DNA from: Eucommia ulmoides
Lineage: Eukaryota > Streptophyta > Magnoliopsida > Garryales > Eucommiaceae
Reading direction: 5' to 3'
Length of the DNA: 64,000 bases
NCBI GenBank assembly: GCA_016647705.1
Contig: JAENRU010000483.1
Location: 124,001 to 188,000 of the forward strand
Part shown: positions 32,767-43,744 of the stretch, piece by piece
How the letters are laid out: each line of letters opens with the position of its first letter
How positions within the stretch are numbered: position 1 is the first letter of the stretch
Notes under the pieces: model-generated
Databases searched by the model: none
Told to the model about the DNA's origin: nothing
Seen by the model: the letters and a program-made list of their open reading frames with translations, nothing else
Program-made: the position numbers and the translations under genes

Positions 32767-33315
32767 TGTTGGAGTAAAAACAATTATATGGGCTTATATA
32801 TTAAATAAATGTGAATTATAGGCTATCAAATAAAGTTTAGGCCAATTAAAGTGATTAATTTAAGTTTTGAGGCCTTAATTAATGTATTATAAAGTGTGGG
32901 TATTATTGTGTAGAGACAAGCATAATTTCTATTTTTATGATAGGTTAAAATAGAAAATACGAAAATACGAATAGACGCGAATGTTTACAAACGGATGTGA
33001 CTATTTACAAACAGGCGCGACTGTTTACAAATGGATGTGATTATTTACAAATAGACACGATTGCTTATAAATAGGGGTCATGGTCCTCGGATGACACAAC
33101 ATTTTTTATTTTTCTGATCCCTATTATCAGAGAGAAATTTATACAAAAAATAAGTGTAGATCTGGAAGATTATAAAAACTTAGAATTGGATATTTCAACT
33201 TTCATATTATGGATTCAGGTACGCTTCTGCAAATTCAGTATTTTTATTCTTGATGATTTAATATGAATGTTCCTATTTGTGTGATGTTTTTCACATATCG
33301 AAATTAAGTCCTACA
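32767..33315 (+). repeat. 5' LTR of the older copia element
   Basis: It starts TGTTGGAGTAAAAAC and ends AGTCCTACA. Near 32960-33070 it contains about five short tandem repeats of a CGACTGTTTACAAACGGATG type, lying upstream of the TATAAATAGGGG box near 33067, a plausible promoter architecture. Confidence 0.95.
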
Positions 33316-33317
33316 TG

Positions 33318-33329
33318 TGGTATCAGAGC
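33318..33329 (+). other. Primer-binding site, tRNA-iMet type
   Basis: TGGTATCAGAGC two bases after the LTR end. Confidence 0.93.
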
Positions 33330-33734
33330 TAATTTTATGTTGAATTATCGAGAATAAGTTCGGTAGAGATTTTTCATATTAGGGTCGAAAATATTTTTTC
33401 CGAAAAGTTTAATATTTCTGAAAGAAAATTTATATAGAAAAATTCTACATTTCATCATGAGTCCAACAATATAAATTTTATAAAATTTGAACTTGTGCTT
33501 GAATTTATATGATTTTTCAAAGTTATAGAAAAGTGTAGAATTTGACTATTGTTTCTGTTTCGGAATTATGGTTGTGGTTGGGAATCAGTGAAGAAGACGA
33601 CGTCATTTCGTTTTGTTTTCACTGATTTATGCGATGCATATAGTTTTATATTTATTTAGATGCGTCTTTTCATAAGCGATTTGTTGGTTCAGTGGCATCG
33701 TATGCAAAAGGTCGCGCCGTTTGGCTCTTGTGGT

Positions 33735-34736
33735 AATGGATTTGATTAGTAATAATCATAGCATTTGAAAATAAGAATTAAAAAAAAAATGAAAAAAAAA
33801 ATCAAAATTGTCACCTTCTGTAAAATGGATTGATAAGCAGCCTTATAATCTTCATTCAAAATCTACACCACTTCCAACAAGCTCCCTCTCTTATTTGCGC
33901 TATCTACCTAAAAATTCCACAGAGAATTAAAACATACATGTAAAGAAATTACCTAAATTACAAAAAATTACAATACCTTGACGAGAGTGACCTTCTTGTC
34001 TGAGGAATACCACCATTACCTAGATCCTTGCCCAACCCAAAAACGCCACCACCATTATCCTTGCCCATTACCACCGCGATTTCAGATCCGCCACCATCTA
34101 TCTTTGGATCTACAGATTTGAAGCTTAGATCTGTAAATCTAAGCATATACACATAGATTTGTGTGTGTAGTTTTGAGATAGAGAAGAGAAGGGAATATAG
34201 TGAGTATGTGTGTGTGTGTGAGAGAGAGAGAGATAGGAGATGAGAGGTAGAGAGAAATCGAAGGTTGCGCTGACAAAGACGAGCACAGCGGTGGAAACGA
34301 AGACAAAATGTGGAAAGAAAGACGAACGATTGGCATCGACGGAGACAAAGACGAACAATCGAGATGATCAACAGCGGAGGCTATGAAAGATTGGAGGAGA
34401 CGACGAAGTGTGAGAACGAGGACGAGAGCGGCTGCAAGGCAGTGAAAGAAGTGAGAAGTGTGTCGTGTAGGGATGGATTTGGGGATATTATTAGGGTTAA
34501 TTTTATCAATATATATAATTTTTTTTAAATGGTTGGGCTGGGCCGGGCCAGCCCTAAAAAAATCTGGCCAAGCCCGAGCTCGGCCCTAAAAACGAACAGG
34601 CTTTAATTTCTAAGTCTGAGCCCTGTCCATGGGCTTAAAACTCAAGCCCAAACTCTAAAAAAATAGGGTCGGGCTGGGCGGGCTTAGCGGACCTCCAAGC
34701 CCATGACCATCTCTAGTGAGGAGGCTACACACAACC
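33735..34736. mobile_element. Possible nested insertion (hAT-like end) in the copia leader
   Basis: The copia 5' leader here is about 1 kb longer than needed and differs in composition. It includes GGGCTGGGCCGGGCC and related G/C-rich words (34530-34710) and an end GACCATCTCTA at about 34716 that resembles the terminus of some plant hAT elements (TAGAGATGG... when reversed). A minus-strand frame at 33958-34371 is rich in Ser/His-Thr repeats and is probably not a protein. A matching left end and 8-bp duplication were not found, so the borders are uncertain. Confidence 0.35.
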
Positions 34737-35248
34737 ACCATTAGGGTAAGACCAACAATCTGGTTATTTTGTCATCATTTATATATATATGTTGATGTTA
34801 CAATGCATTTATGCAATTTTAAATTCAAATATTGGTATTTAAAATATATATTTTTTGAGATAAATTAATTAAAACAACATGTCACCAAAGTGACCTCTCT
34901 TGTGGAAATTAATTTTATTTTGAAATATAAAAGATTATGTATATGTAACTTATGTGAAATATTAATTGGCCCAAAGGAAAATTAATATTTTACAGAATTG
35001 CATGCACACCTGTGGTAATAAACGTGTGACGATTATTTGGTTTTACATATGAATAATAAATCGGCCCAAAGGAAGATTTATTGTTCGATATGTTCTTATT
35101 ATCAATATTTGATTACTACACCAAAATATAAATTACGAGTTAATATTTTTATCCAAAGATAAAATATTGATAGAGTGTCCGATATCTTAAAATGAGGTTT
35201 ACCTTTATTTGAATTTATTTTTGTTTTAAAGACTTACGTGAGCTTGTT

Positions 35249-36122
35249 TTGTTTGTTTATTGTTCTCTAGATTCAGCTATTAGTTCTGCTTCTAACATTA
35301 CTGCCAGCATTAATTCTATTCATATGCTAAATGGCACAAACTTCAAAGCATTGCACGATAACCTCCTAATAGTTCTCGGTGTCATGGATCTAGAGCTTGC
35401 GTTAAGGGTTCCTTCTCCTGCACCTCTTACTGATAAAAGTTCATCTGATGAAAGAGGGACATTGAAAGGTGGGAGAAGTCAAATTGCATGTGTTGATGAT
35501 CATTAAGTAGGCCATTCCAGAAGCATTTAGGGGCACAATATCGGAAATGATAAAGACAACCAAAGAGTTCCTAGAAGAAATTAAGAATAGATTTGCCAAG
35601 AATGAAAAGGCTGAAACAAGTACACTTTTAGAAAATCTCATCTCAATGAGATATAAAGGTAATGGGAACATGAGGGAGTACATTTTGAAAATGTCCCATC
35701 TTGCTTCAAAGTTAAGAGCACATAAGCTTGATCTCTCTGAGGATTTGCTTATGCATTTGGTTATGATATCTCTTCCCACACAATTTAGTCAATTTAAGGT
35801 GAGTTACAACTATCAAAAAGAGACTTGATCTCTTAATGAGCTTATCTCACATTGTGTGTAAGAAAAGGAAAGATTGAACCAAGAAAAGATAGAGAGTGCT
35901 CATTTGGCTGATACTTCCAAGGATAAAGGGAAGAAAAAAAAGAATGATAAAGAAGTTGCAGAGACTCCATATCAAAAGAAACAACATAAATAAAAGAACA
36001 TTGATGGTTGTTTCTTCTGTGGAGTTGAGGGACATAAGAAGAAGTAATGTACCAACTATCATGCTTGGCGTGCAAATAAAGGTACATTTCTTAATTTAGT
36101 TTGTTCTGAGGTTAAGGCAATT
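35249..36122 (+). pseudogene. Copia gag remnant, protease active site absent
   Basis: The first segment (35249-35506) has a gag start resembling the UBN2 N-terminus (HMLNGTNFKALHDNLL). After a frame change, 35547-35828 and beyond give the UBN2 body, a lysine-rich stretch and a CCHC zinc knuckle (CFFCGVEGHKKK then Cys) that is interrupted by a TAA at 36045-36047. About 20 codons later, near 36110-36122, the translation passes directly into the region that normally follows the protease. No Asp-Ser/Thr-Gly triplet is seen, so the protease active site appears deleted. Confidence 0.7.
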
Positions 36123-37060
36123 GGGATGTTTAGGTTATTATTAAAGTTTGGTATTTATTTCGATTTGAATGAGACAATTGTTGTACCGTTATTTAGACGG
36201 AATTTGGTTTCTATTTCTATGTTGGACAAATTTGATTATTCTTGTTCTTTCAGAAATAATAAATTCAGTTTTTTTCAGAATTCAAATTTGGTTGGTACCG
36301 GTTCTTCATCTTATATAGATAACATTTATATGCTTGATATGGTTGCTTCATATCATGAAACCTTGCAATTAAGTACTCGAGGTATTAAAAGGAAATTAAC
36401 CAATGAGAATTCCGCATAATTATGGCATAAGAGATTAGGTCACATCTCCAAAAGGAGAATTGAAAACCTTGCGTCAGATGGGATTCTAGATTCCCTTGAT
36501 TTTGCAGATTTTGAAATTTGCACAAATTGCATAAAGGAAAAACAAACAAACATAAGGAGATTTAGTACCAACAAGACTACAGATGTCTTAGAACTGATAC
36601 AAACAGATATTTGTGGGCCATTTCCTATGGTTTCATGGAATGGTCAACAATATTTTATCACGTTCATAGACGATTTTTCACGTTATGGCTGCCTTTATCT
36701 CATTCATGAAAAGTTCCAATCACTGGATGTGTTTAAATCGTTCAAAGCTGAAGTTGAAAATCAACTTAGCAAAAGGATTAAAAGCGTCAGATCTGACCGT
36801 GGTGGTGAATACTATGGTAGGTATGACGGTTTAGGTGAACAATGTTCGGGCCCATTTTCTAAATTCCTAGAGGAGTACGGTATCGTCCCACAGTACACCA
36901 TGCCAGGTTCTTCTAGCATAAATGGTGTTGCTAAAAGGTGAAACAAAACGCTCAAAGGCATGGTAAAGAGTATGATTAGTCATTCGAACTTGCTAGAATC
37001 ACTCTGGGGTGAAGTATTAAAGATTGCAGCGTATATCCTTAATAGAGTACTAACTAAAGC
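36123..37060 (+). pseudogene. Copia integrase remnant
   Basis: The frame carries RRNLVSIS, an HHCC segment (LWHKRLGHISKRR ... CTNCIKEKQ), QTDICGPF with the first catalytic Asp, FIDDFSRYG and RSDRGGEYYG with the second Asp. The third acidic position (normally in an NGVAER-type motif) reads NGVAKR and is followed by a TGA at 36939, so Glu is replaced. A TAA at 36418 also interrupts. The integrase cannot be functional. Confidence 0.75.
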
Positions 37061-37062
37061 AA

Positions 37063-38674
37063 TTGTCAAAAATCCCTTATGAACTTTGGACAGGCAAGAA
37101 GCCTAGTCTGAAGCACCTACACATTTGGGGATGTCCAGCTGAAGTAAGGCCTTACAGGCCACATGAAAAAAAACTGGATTCAAGAACGGTTAGTTTCTAT
37201 TTTATTGGATACTCTGAAAGATCCAGGGGTTACAAATTCTATGATCCTACTACTAGATCAATTTTTGAGACGGGAAACGCCCGGTTCTTTGAGGATGTTA
37301 AGTTTGAGGAGATAAGGTTAGGGATTTTGTTTTTGAAGAGAAATATGTTGATATTCTCACAACTGTTATTAGAATTGATCAGGCTCCTATTCCTGACATT
37401 ATTCAAGAAGCAGATTCAAATCAAAACAATATCCAAGAATCTCTCATTCCAGAAGAACAAACTGTACCACCTTCAGAACCTATGCCATTAAGGAGATCCA
37501 CTAGAGAAATGAGAAATGCAGTGGTAGATGATTACATTGTATTTTTCCAAGAACATGAGTTTGACATTGGTGCGGTGGAAGGTGATCCAATCAACTTCCA
37601 TCAAGCCATGAAAAGTTCTAAATCTCAAAAATGGATTGATGCCATGAATTAGGAGATAAAGTCATGAAAGACAATGATGTTTGGGATATTGTCCCATTGC
37701 CTGAAGATGCGAAACCCATTGATTGTAAATGGATATTTAAAACCAAGAAGGATTCGAAAGGTGATATGGAGAGATACAAAGCTCATCTTGCCACTAGAAG
37801 TTTTACACATAAAGAAGGCATCAATTATAAAGAGACTTTCTCTCCAGTTTCGTCAAAAGACTCTTTTAGGACAATAATGGCACTTGTGACACATTTTGAC
37901 CTTGAGTTTCATCAGATGGATGTTAAGACTGCATTTCTCAATGGTGTCATTGATGAAACAATCTATATGGTGCAACCATAAAACTTTGTGTCGGGAGATG
38001 CAAAGAAGATGGTTTGCAAGTTAAAGAAATCCATTTATAGGCTTAAGCAAGCTTCTCGTCAATGGTATTACAAGTTTCATCAAGTTATTATCTCATTTGG
38101 TTTTGAGATGAATTTGGTTGATGATTGTATATACCACAAGTTTAGTAGGAGTAAGCATATTTACTTGGTTTTATCTGTTGATGACATATTGCTTACCACC
38201 AACGATATAGGCATGTTGCACGAAAGCAATAGATTTCTATCAAAGAAATTTGAGATGAAAGATCTTGGTGACGCTTCTTTTGTGTTGGGTATACAGATAC
38301 ACCGGGATTGCTCTCGGGGTACGCTTGGTTTATCACAAAAGAGCTATATCGAGAAAGCTCTTAAAAGGTTTGACATTCATGATTGTAAATCAAGTGACAC
38401 CCTTGTGGCTAAGGGAGACAAATTTAGTCTCAGTCAATGCCCCAAGAATGATTTTGAGATTCAGGAGATGCAAAAGATTCCTTATGCGTCAGCAGTAGGA
38501 AGTCTGATGTATGCTCAAGTATGTACGCGTCTGGATATTGCGTACATTGTTGGCATGTTGGGCAGGTACTTAATCAATCCTGGAAAGGATCACTGGATAG
38601 TAGACAAGCGAGTCACGAGGTACTTACAGAGAACAAAAGATACATGCTCACTTATCGGAAGTCAGATCAGTTAG
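37063..38674 (+). pseudogene. Copia reverse transcriptase remnant
   Basis: After the integrase C-terminus (37063-37491, with shifts), the reverse transcriptase is readable at 37664-37981 (QMDVKTAFLNG with catalytic Asp) and 37988-38674 in the same frame, separated by a TAA at 37979. The catalytic box reads SVDD where YVDD is usual (38175-38190). The C-terminal half of the domain (KFEMKDLGDASFVLGIQI, SLMYAQVCTR) is well kept. Confidence 0.8.
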
Positions 38675-39183
38675 AGATCATCGGATATTCTGACTTCGAT
38701 TTTGCTGGATGCCGAGATAGCATGAAATCTACTTCAGGCTATATCTACTTACTTGCTGGAGGTGCTATATCTTGGAAGAGTGTTAAACAGTCTATTATAG
38801 CCTCTTCCATCATGGCAACTGAGTTTGTAGCTTGTTATGAGACGTCCAATCATGAAATATGGTTGCGAAATTTTGTCACGAGGCTACGTATTTTGGATGG
38901 CATTGAAAAGCCACTTAAGTTATATTGTGACAATAAATCAGCAGTATTGTATTCCAACAACAACAGGAGTTCTACGAAGTCAAAGTTTATAGACATCAAA
39001 TTCCTAGTTGTGAAAGAAAGAGTTCAGAGTGGACTAATATCTATAGAGCACATTGGGACAAACTCCATGATTGCGGATCTGCTGACTAAGGGATTACCAC
39101 CCAAGGTCTTTCATGAGCACACTGCTCATATAGGTGTAGTTTCTCTTCAGGATATGTCATTTGAGAGGGAGTTTGTATTTTAG
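38640..39183 (+). pseudogene. Copia RNase H remnant
   Basis: A frame shift near 38640 moves the reading to the third frame. IGYSDFDFAGCRDSMKSTSGY carries the first RNase H Asp region, and WKSVKQSIIASSIMATEFVACYE the Glu region. KSKFIDIKFLVVKERV and MIADLLTKGLP follow. The 3' LTR starts about 400 bases after its end at 39183. Confidence 0.8.
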
Positions 39184-39577
39184 ATGCTTTTATCTATAGA
39201 TATATTTGCTATGGATATTATGGGTTTTATGGTTATTTACTGCAGTAAAGTATTCAGTTTTCATTCACTCTGATTTTGTATGGTTTGATCTCACTAAGGT
39301 TTAAGGAGGACCAGTTGGAAATAAATATGTTAAGATCACATTGCATGAAATTTACATGCTACACATCCACACTTGATCTTTGTCATTAGTTGCATTGATA
39401 TATGTGATCATTGATGGGTCTAGTTACGAAATATGTAACGCTAATCGCTTTGGTTCTAATTTGATGTAGTTAATGGACAAGATTGTTACAATACATAAAG
39501 TTTTGATAGCAAAACTCATTAGCTCATAAAGTATAATTCATGTCTATAAAGTTACATATATAGCCTAAGTGGGAGAT

Positions 39578-40126
39578 TGTTGGAGTAAAAACAATTATAT
39601 GGGCTTATATATTAAATAAATGTGAATTATAAGCTATCAAATAAAATTTAGGTTAATTAAAATGATTAATTTAAGTTTTGAGACCTTAATTAATGTATTA
39701 TAAAGTGTAGGTATTATTGTGTAGAGACAAGTGTAATTTCTATTTTTATGATGGGTTAAAATAGAAAATACGAAAATACAAACACGCGCGACTGTTTACG
39801 AACGGATGTGACTGTTTATGAATAGGCGCGACTGTTTACAAACGGATGTGACTATTTATGAACAGACACGATTGCTTATAAATAGGGGTCATAGTCCTCG
39901 GATCACACAACGTTTTCTATTCTTTTGATCCTCATTATTAGAGAGAAATTTATATAGAAAATAATTGTAGATCTGGAAGATCATAAAGACTCAGAATCAG
40001 ATATTTCAACTTTCATATTATGGATCTAGGTACGCTTCCGCAAATTCAGTATTTTTATTCTTGATGATTTAATATGAATGTTTCTGTTTGTGTGATGGTT
40101 TTCACATATCGAAATTAAGTTCTACA
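39578..40126 (+). repeat. 3' LTR of the older copia element
   Basis: It is preceded by the polypurine tract AAGTGGGAGAT and followed by the TTGTG target repeat. The same length as the 5' LTR with scattered substitutions. It has the same short tandem repeats (39780-39870) before the TATAAATAGGGG box. Confidence 0.95.
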
Positions 40127-40637
40127 TTGTGAACTCTCTTTTATTCTCAAGTGTAGTCTTCCAATTTTGGTTTCATTATTTCTATCAACAGTTACATAAG
40201 AAACAAAGAATATAAACAAAAAAATTATTAAAATTTAAAACTTTACTATATTTTTTTGTTATTTATTTAATAATTATTTTATTCAATAGGAAAATCTAAC
40301 TATTTTAAATATAATATATATATATATATTTGCAATTCATATTAATAATAAATAACAATTAAATTCACTCAAATCACTATATTAATGATAAATGATATTT
40401 AAAACTTATTCAAATAAATAATTAAAAAGAACAATTAAAGTGAATCAAGAAAAAAAGTTTTGTGAACTCTCTGTTATTCTCAAGTGTAGTCTTCCAATTT
40501 TAATTTCATTATTTCGATCGATAGTTGCATGAGAAACAAAGAATATAAATAAAAAATTATTAAAATTAAAAAATGTAGTATAATTTTTTGTTATTTATTT
40601 AAGAATTACTTTATTCAATAGGAAAATCTCACTATTT

Positions 40638-40676
<39 letters not shown>

Positions 40677-40955
40677 CATTGAACCTATATTAATAATAAA
40701 TAACAATTAAATTCACTCAAATCACTATATTAATGATATATAATATTTGTAAATTTGATTTAAATAAAATATTAAAGAAAACAATTAAAGAGAATCAAGA
40801 AAAGAGGTTTTATAAGCTCTCTTTTATTCTCCAGAGTAGTCTTCCCATTTCAGTTTTTTATATAGATATAGATTAGATTAGATTAGAATGTATTAGATTA
40901 GATTAGATTAGAATGTATTAGATTACATTAGATTATGATGTGTTAGATCATGAAA
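40127..40955. repeat. 330-bp tandem repeat array, continued, with AT and GATTA repeats
   Basis: Two more units (about 40127-40450 and 40450-40800) and the start of a third. They include AT dinucleotide runs at 40314-40330 and 40642-40674. The array ends in a short GATTA-based repeat (40868-40950) with a period of about 36 bp. Confidence 0.8.
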
Positions 40956-41247
40956 TTTAATCCGTCCAAAAAAAAAAAAGGTTTTCGAAGTATGTTTTGT
41001 TCCAAATTGTAGAAAGTAATAAATTAAAATTACAAATAAAATAAAATATTTTTTTTGATTGAAAATTTAGTGACAAGTGTTTGTGTGGATCACCCTAGTA
41101 AATAGAGTATATAATGTCATTAATAATATTAATTGCATTAATGTTTGTGTCTATATATAATCTTCTTTTTGTAAGGTAATATTTCAAGAACAATAGGCTT
41201 AAAGAATTGAAAAGTCTCCTCTTACCATCTCTCTCTAAAATTTGAAG

Positions 41248-42372
41248 ATGGAATATGTATCAAAAAATATGATCATAGACATCCTATCAAAATTACCAGC
41301 AAAATCATTGATGCGTTTCAATTGTGTTTGCAAAAATTGGTATGCTCTGTTAGAAAGCCCTACATTCATCGCGAAACATTTTCACGAGAACTAAAATCAA
41401 TGTGTCATCGTTAAACGTTACCTTGAATATGACAACAAAAGTGTTTTGTCCTTCTTCTCAAATGAATCTCTAATTAACACCATCAGTACCACTGCCAACA
41501 TCGACATGCATAGCAGGTCATCTGATTTAGAGATACCATTTTTTGATACCAAATATATATCATTATTTTTAGGACCTTCAAATGGCATCGTATGCATAAC
41601 AAATACTTTTACAACTACAATTTTATTATGTAACCCTTCAATAAGAGAGTTCAAGGTCATTACTCCTCCGATGTATTTTGTCTATCCATATGGTATGAGG
41701 GTGAAGTCAACACATCTGGGATTTGGCTTTAATCCAACCACAAATGACTATAAGGTAATTAGGTTAATACAACTTTATTATTATGATGATGAGGACATAT
41801 ATTTATTTGATTCTCACACAGCCCAGATGTACAATCTTAGCACAGATTCTTGGAGAAAACTTGATGTTGTTATACCTTTTGTTTGGTACTCTCATTGTTT
41901 TGCGACATTGTTCAATGGAGCTTTTCATTGGTACACAGACAACGATGTAAACCATGAGGCAATCCTTTCTTTCCATATGAGCAAAGAAGTGTTTCAAGAT
42001 ATTCAAATTGGAAAGGCCTGCTCCTACCAGGATGGGAGAATGTCACTTGCAATCTGAAATACGACCTTTGCCTTAATACTTTATCTTGAAATCGTGGATA
42101 AATGTTTTGAGATATGGGTGATGATTGAATATGATGTAGAATCATCTTGGACGAAGCAATTTACCATCGGGCCTCTTTTAAGACTCACATGCCCTATGAT
42201 GTTTTGGAAGGATAGTGAGCTTCTTCTCCAAACAACCAATGGACAAACGGTGTCATGCAATCTTACTACTCGACAAATTGAGCGATTTGGGATTTATGGC
42301 TGTTCAGAAACAATGAGAGCAATGATGTACAAGGAGAGCCTAGTTTTACAGAAACCAAATCTAGGGCGATGA
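41248..42372 (+). pseudogene. S-locus F-box (SLF)-like F-box protein, broken by two stops
   Basis: A single frame of 374 codons starts at the ATG at 41248. Residues about 5-45 are an F-box (IIDILSKLPAKSLMRFNCVCKNWYALLESPTFIAKHF), which binds Skp1 in SCF ubiquitin ligases. The rest fits the F-box-associated domain of SLF/SFB-type proteins: LGPSNGIVCI, LLCNPSIREFKVI, LGFGFNPTTNDYKVIRL, DSWRKLD, GAFHWYTDND, then FEIWVMIEYDVESSWTKQFTIGPLLRL and ETMRAMMYKESLV. In-frame stops occur at 41392-41394 (TAA, codon 49) and 42055-42057 (TGA, codon 270); the final stop is at 42370. Length and lack of introns match the family. No frameshift was found, so decay is recent. SLF proteins are pollen determinants that target S-RNases, but related F-box genes outside the S-locus look similar. 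Confidence 0.8.
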
Positions 42373-42850
42373 TTGAAATGTTATATGTTTTGTAACTTAT
42401 GTATTAATTTCCCTTTTCCTATGATAATAAGTTCAGATTTATTGTTAGAATTAAATTGATGTAATACATATAAATAATTTCTCAAAAGGTGTCGAAGAAT
42501 GGAGCACTATTATGGAAAGTAATTAAACAACAAATAGACGTATTTTTACTCCAAAAGTTTTTAAATAACGACAAATTTTTAATTAAACTACTTGGAATGT
42601 ATTAGTAAAACAATGTTTAATATAGGCTTAAGTGGTAATTTTTCCCTTAAAAAGTTTGCAAATTTTTTTTTTAAAAAAAAAAAAAAAAAAATTAAATTAA
42701 TATAGTTATCTAATTTTTTTATTATTAACTATTAATGTATATTGTTTAGTATATTAATTAATATTTATTTTCCAAGTTATATAAAATATTATTTTAAAAA
42801 TTAATTAAAATTTTCATATCTAATATAATAATCTACTTTTTTTTATAATA
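42373..42850. other. AT-rich stretch after the F-box pseudogene
   Basis: No gene. Homopolymer A and T runs (42668-42692). Polyadenylation-like AATAA words lie near 42424. Confidence 0.35.
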
Positions 42851-42852
42851 TA

Positions 42853-43160
42853 TTTAAGGGTTAATTATACTTTACCCTCAGTGGTTATACCATTTTGTAC
42901 TTTATCCCCTTGTAGTATTTTCTTCATCACTTACTCCCTATACTTGTGGACTAAAGTGTAATTGTTAAGTTTTTTGTTAATTAAAGTGAAATGCCATTTA
43001 TACCCTTAAATTTTTTAGTAGGGACTATTTTGATATTTTTCAATAACTTGAGGGTCAATAGTGTAATTCTTTTTATGTTTTTTTAAATCTTCTTCACCAA
43101 TGCTCGGTTCGTCTTCCTTCTTCTGGGCCAACATTTCAGATAAAATGACCAAGACAAAAT
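42853..43160. mobile_element. One end of an AGGGTTAATT-type transposon
   Basis: AAGGGTTAATTATACTTTACCCTC and the following TTTATCCCCTTGTAGT words match the terminal repeats of the Pack-type transposon and the 31133 MITE. No partner end was found, so it is a truncated or half-deleted copy. Confidence 0.45.
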
Positions 43161-43299
43161 GCTCACGTGACGGCAATACTGACGGAAAACCCTAATTTCG
43201 TGCCATGAAGATTGGCGACTCTCATCTTTATCAACCTCCCCCACTATTATTCAAAGATCAATGGTAATAGAAGCCACAAAGCCCCTTCATCTCTTTGTT

Positions 43300-43744
43300 C
43301 TAAGGTCCGTTTATTAGAGAACTTTTTGGCCATCAGTTTGCTCTATATACTTTGCTGGAAATAAAAAAAAAAAGAAACTTAGATCGACTAGGACTTGTCT
43401 CCAACAATCTCCCACTAGCACAATAATTCATTTGTACTAATCCCCATATTTTTGAGGTGTGGATCTAGCAATTGTAAAGTGGAACATTAGTGATTAAATG
43501 CACTATGTTGTCCGTTGTGTTTATTCTCTTATTGAAAATATCATTTCTTTTCAGGATCTTAGTGATTGAAATGGAATAATTGATCTACATGTTTGGATTA
43601 ACAATGAGATTGAAGATTTTCTCGATGCAATTCAAAATAAGCATGTCCCCTTTACTATGGACTGAAAGTACAAAATCACAATTTCCATTAATGTTGATAT
43701 TTTTGTCAATAACTCTTGTTTTTTCAATTAAATTTTTATGCATG
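43300..43744 (-). mobile_element. Fragment of a copia element, minus orientation
   Basis: CTTGTCTCCAACAATCTCCCAC at about 43395-43415 is the reverse complement of a polypurine tract followed by a TGTTGGAGAC LTR start. LTR sequence therefore lies to the left (ending at 43406) and a short piece of internal DNA to the right. The right side is cut by the composite insertion at 43745; nothing recognisable resumes at 55297. Confidence 0.5.

Larger units (their letters stand above)
32767..40126 (+). mobile_element. Older Ty1/copia retrotransposon, decayed
   Basis: LTRs at 32767-33315 and 39578-40126 are both 549 bp. The target duplication TTGTG is at 32762-32766 and 40127-40131. A tRNA-iMet primer site and a GTGGGAGAT polypurine tract are present. 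The LTRs differ at roughly 8 percent of sites by eye, so it is much older than the copia element at 10338. Its genes carry many stops and shifts. Its 5' leader probably contains another insertion (about 33735-34736). It interrupts the 330-bp tandem array of the second duplicated block. Confidence 0.95.

Noticed and set aside
33958..34371. A 137-codon minus-strand frame rich in Ser, Leu and His-Thr repeats
   Set aside because: Composition follows a CA/GA-rich low-complexity tract, several frames overlap it, and it sits in the nested insertion of the copia leader. A captured exon is possible but not supported.
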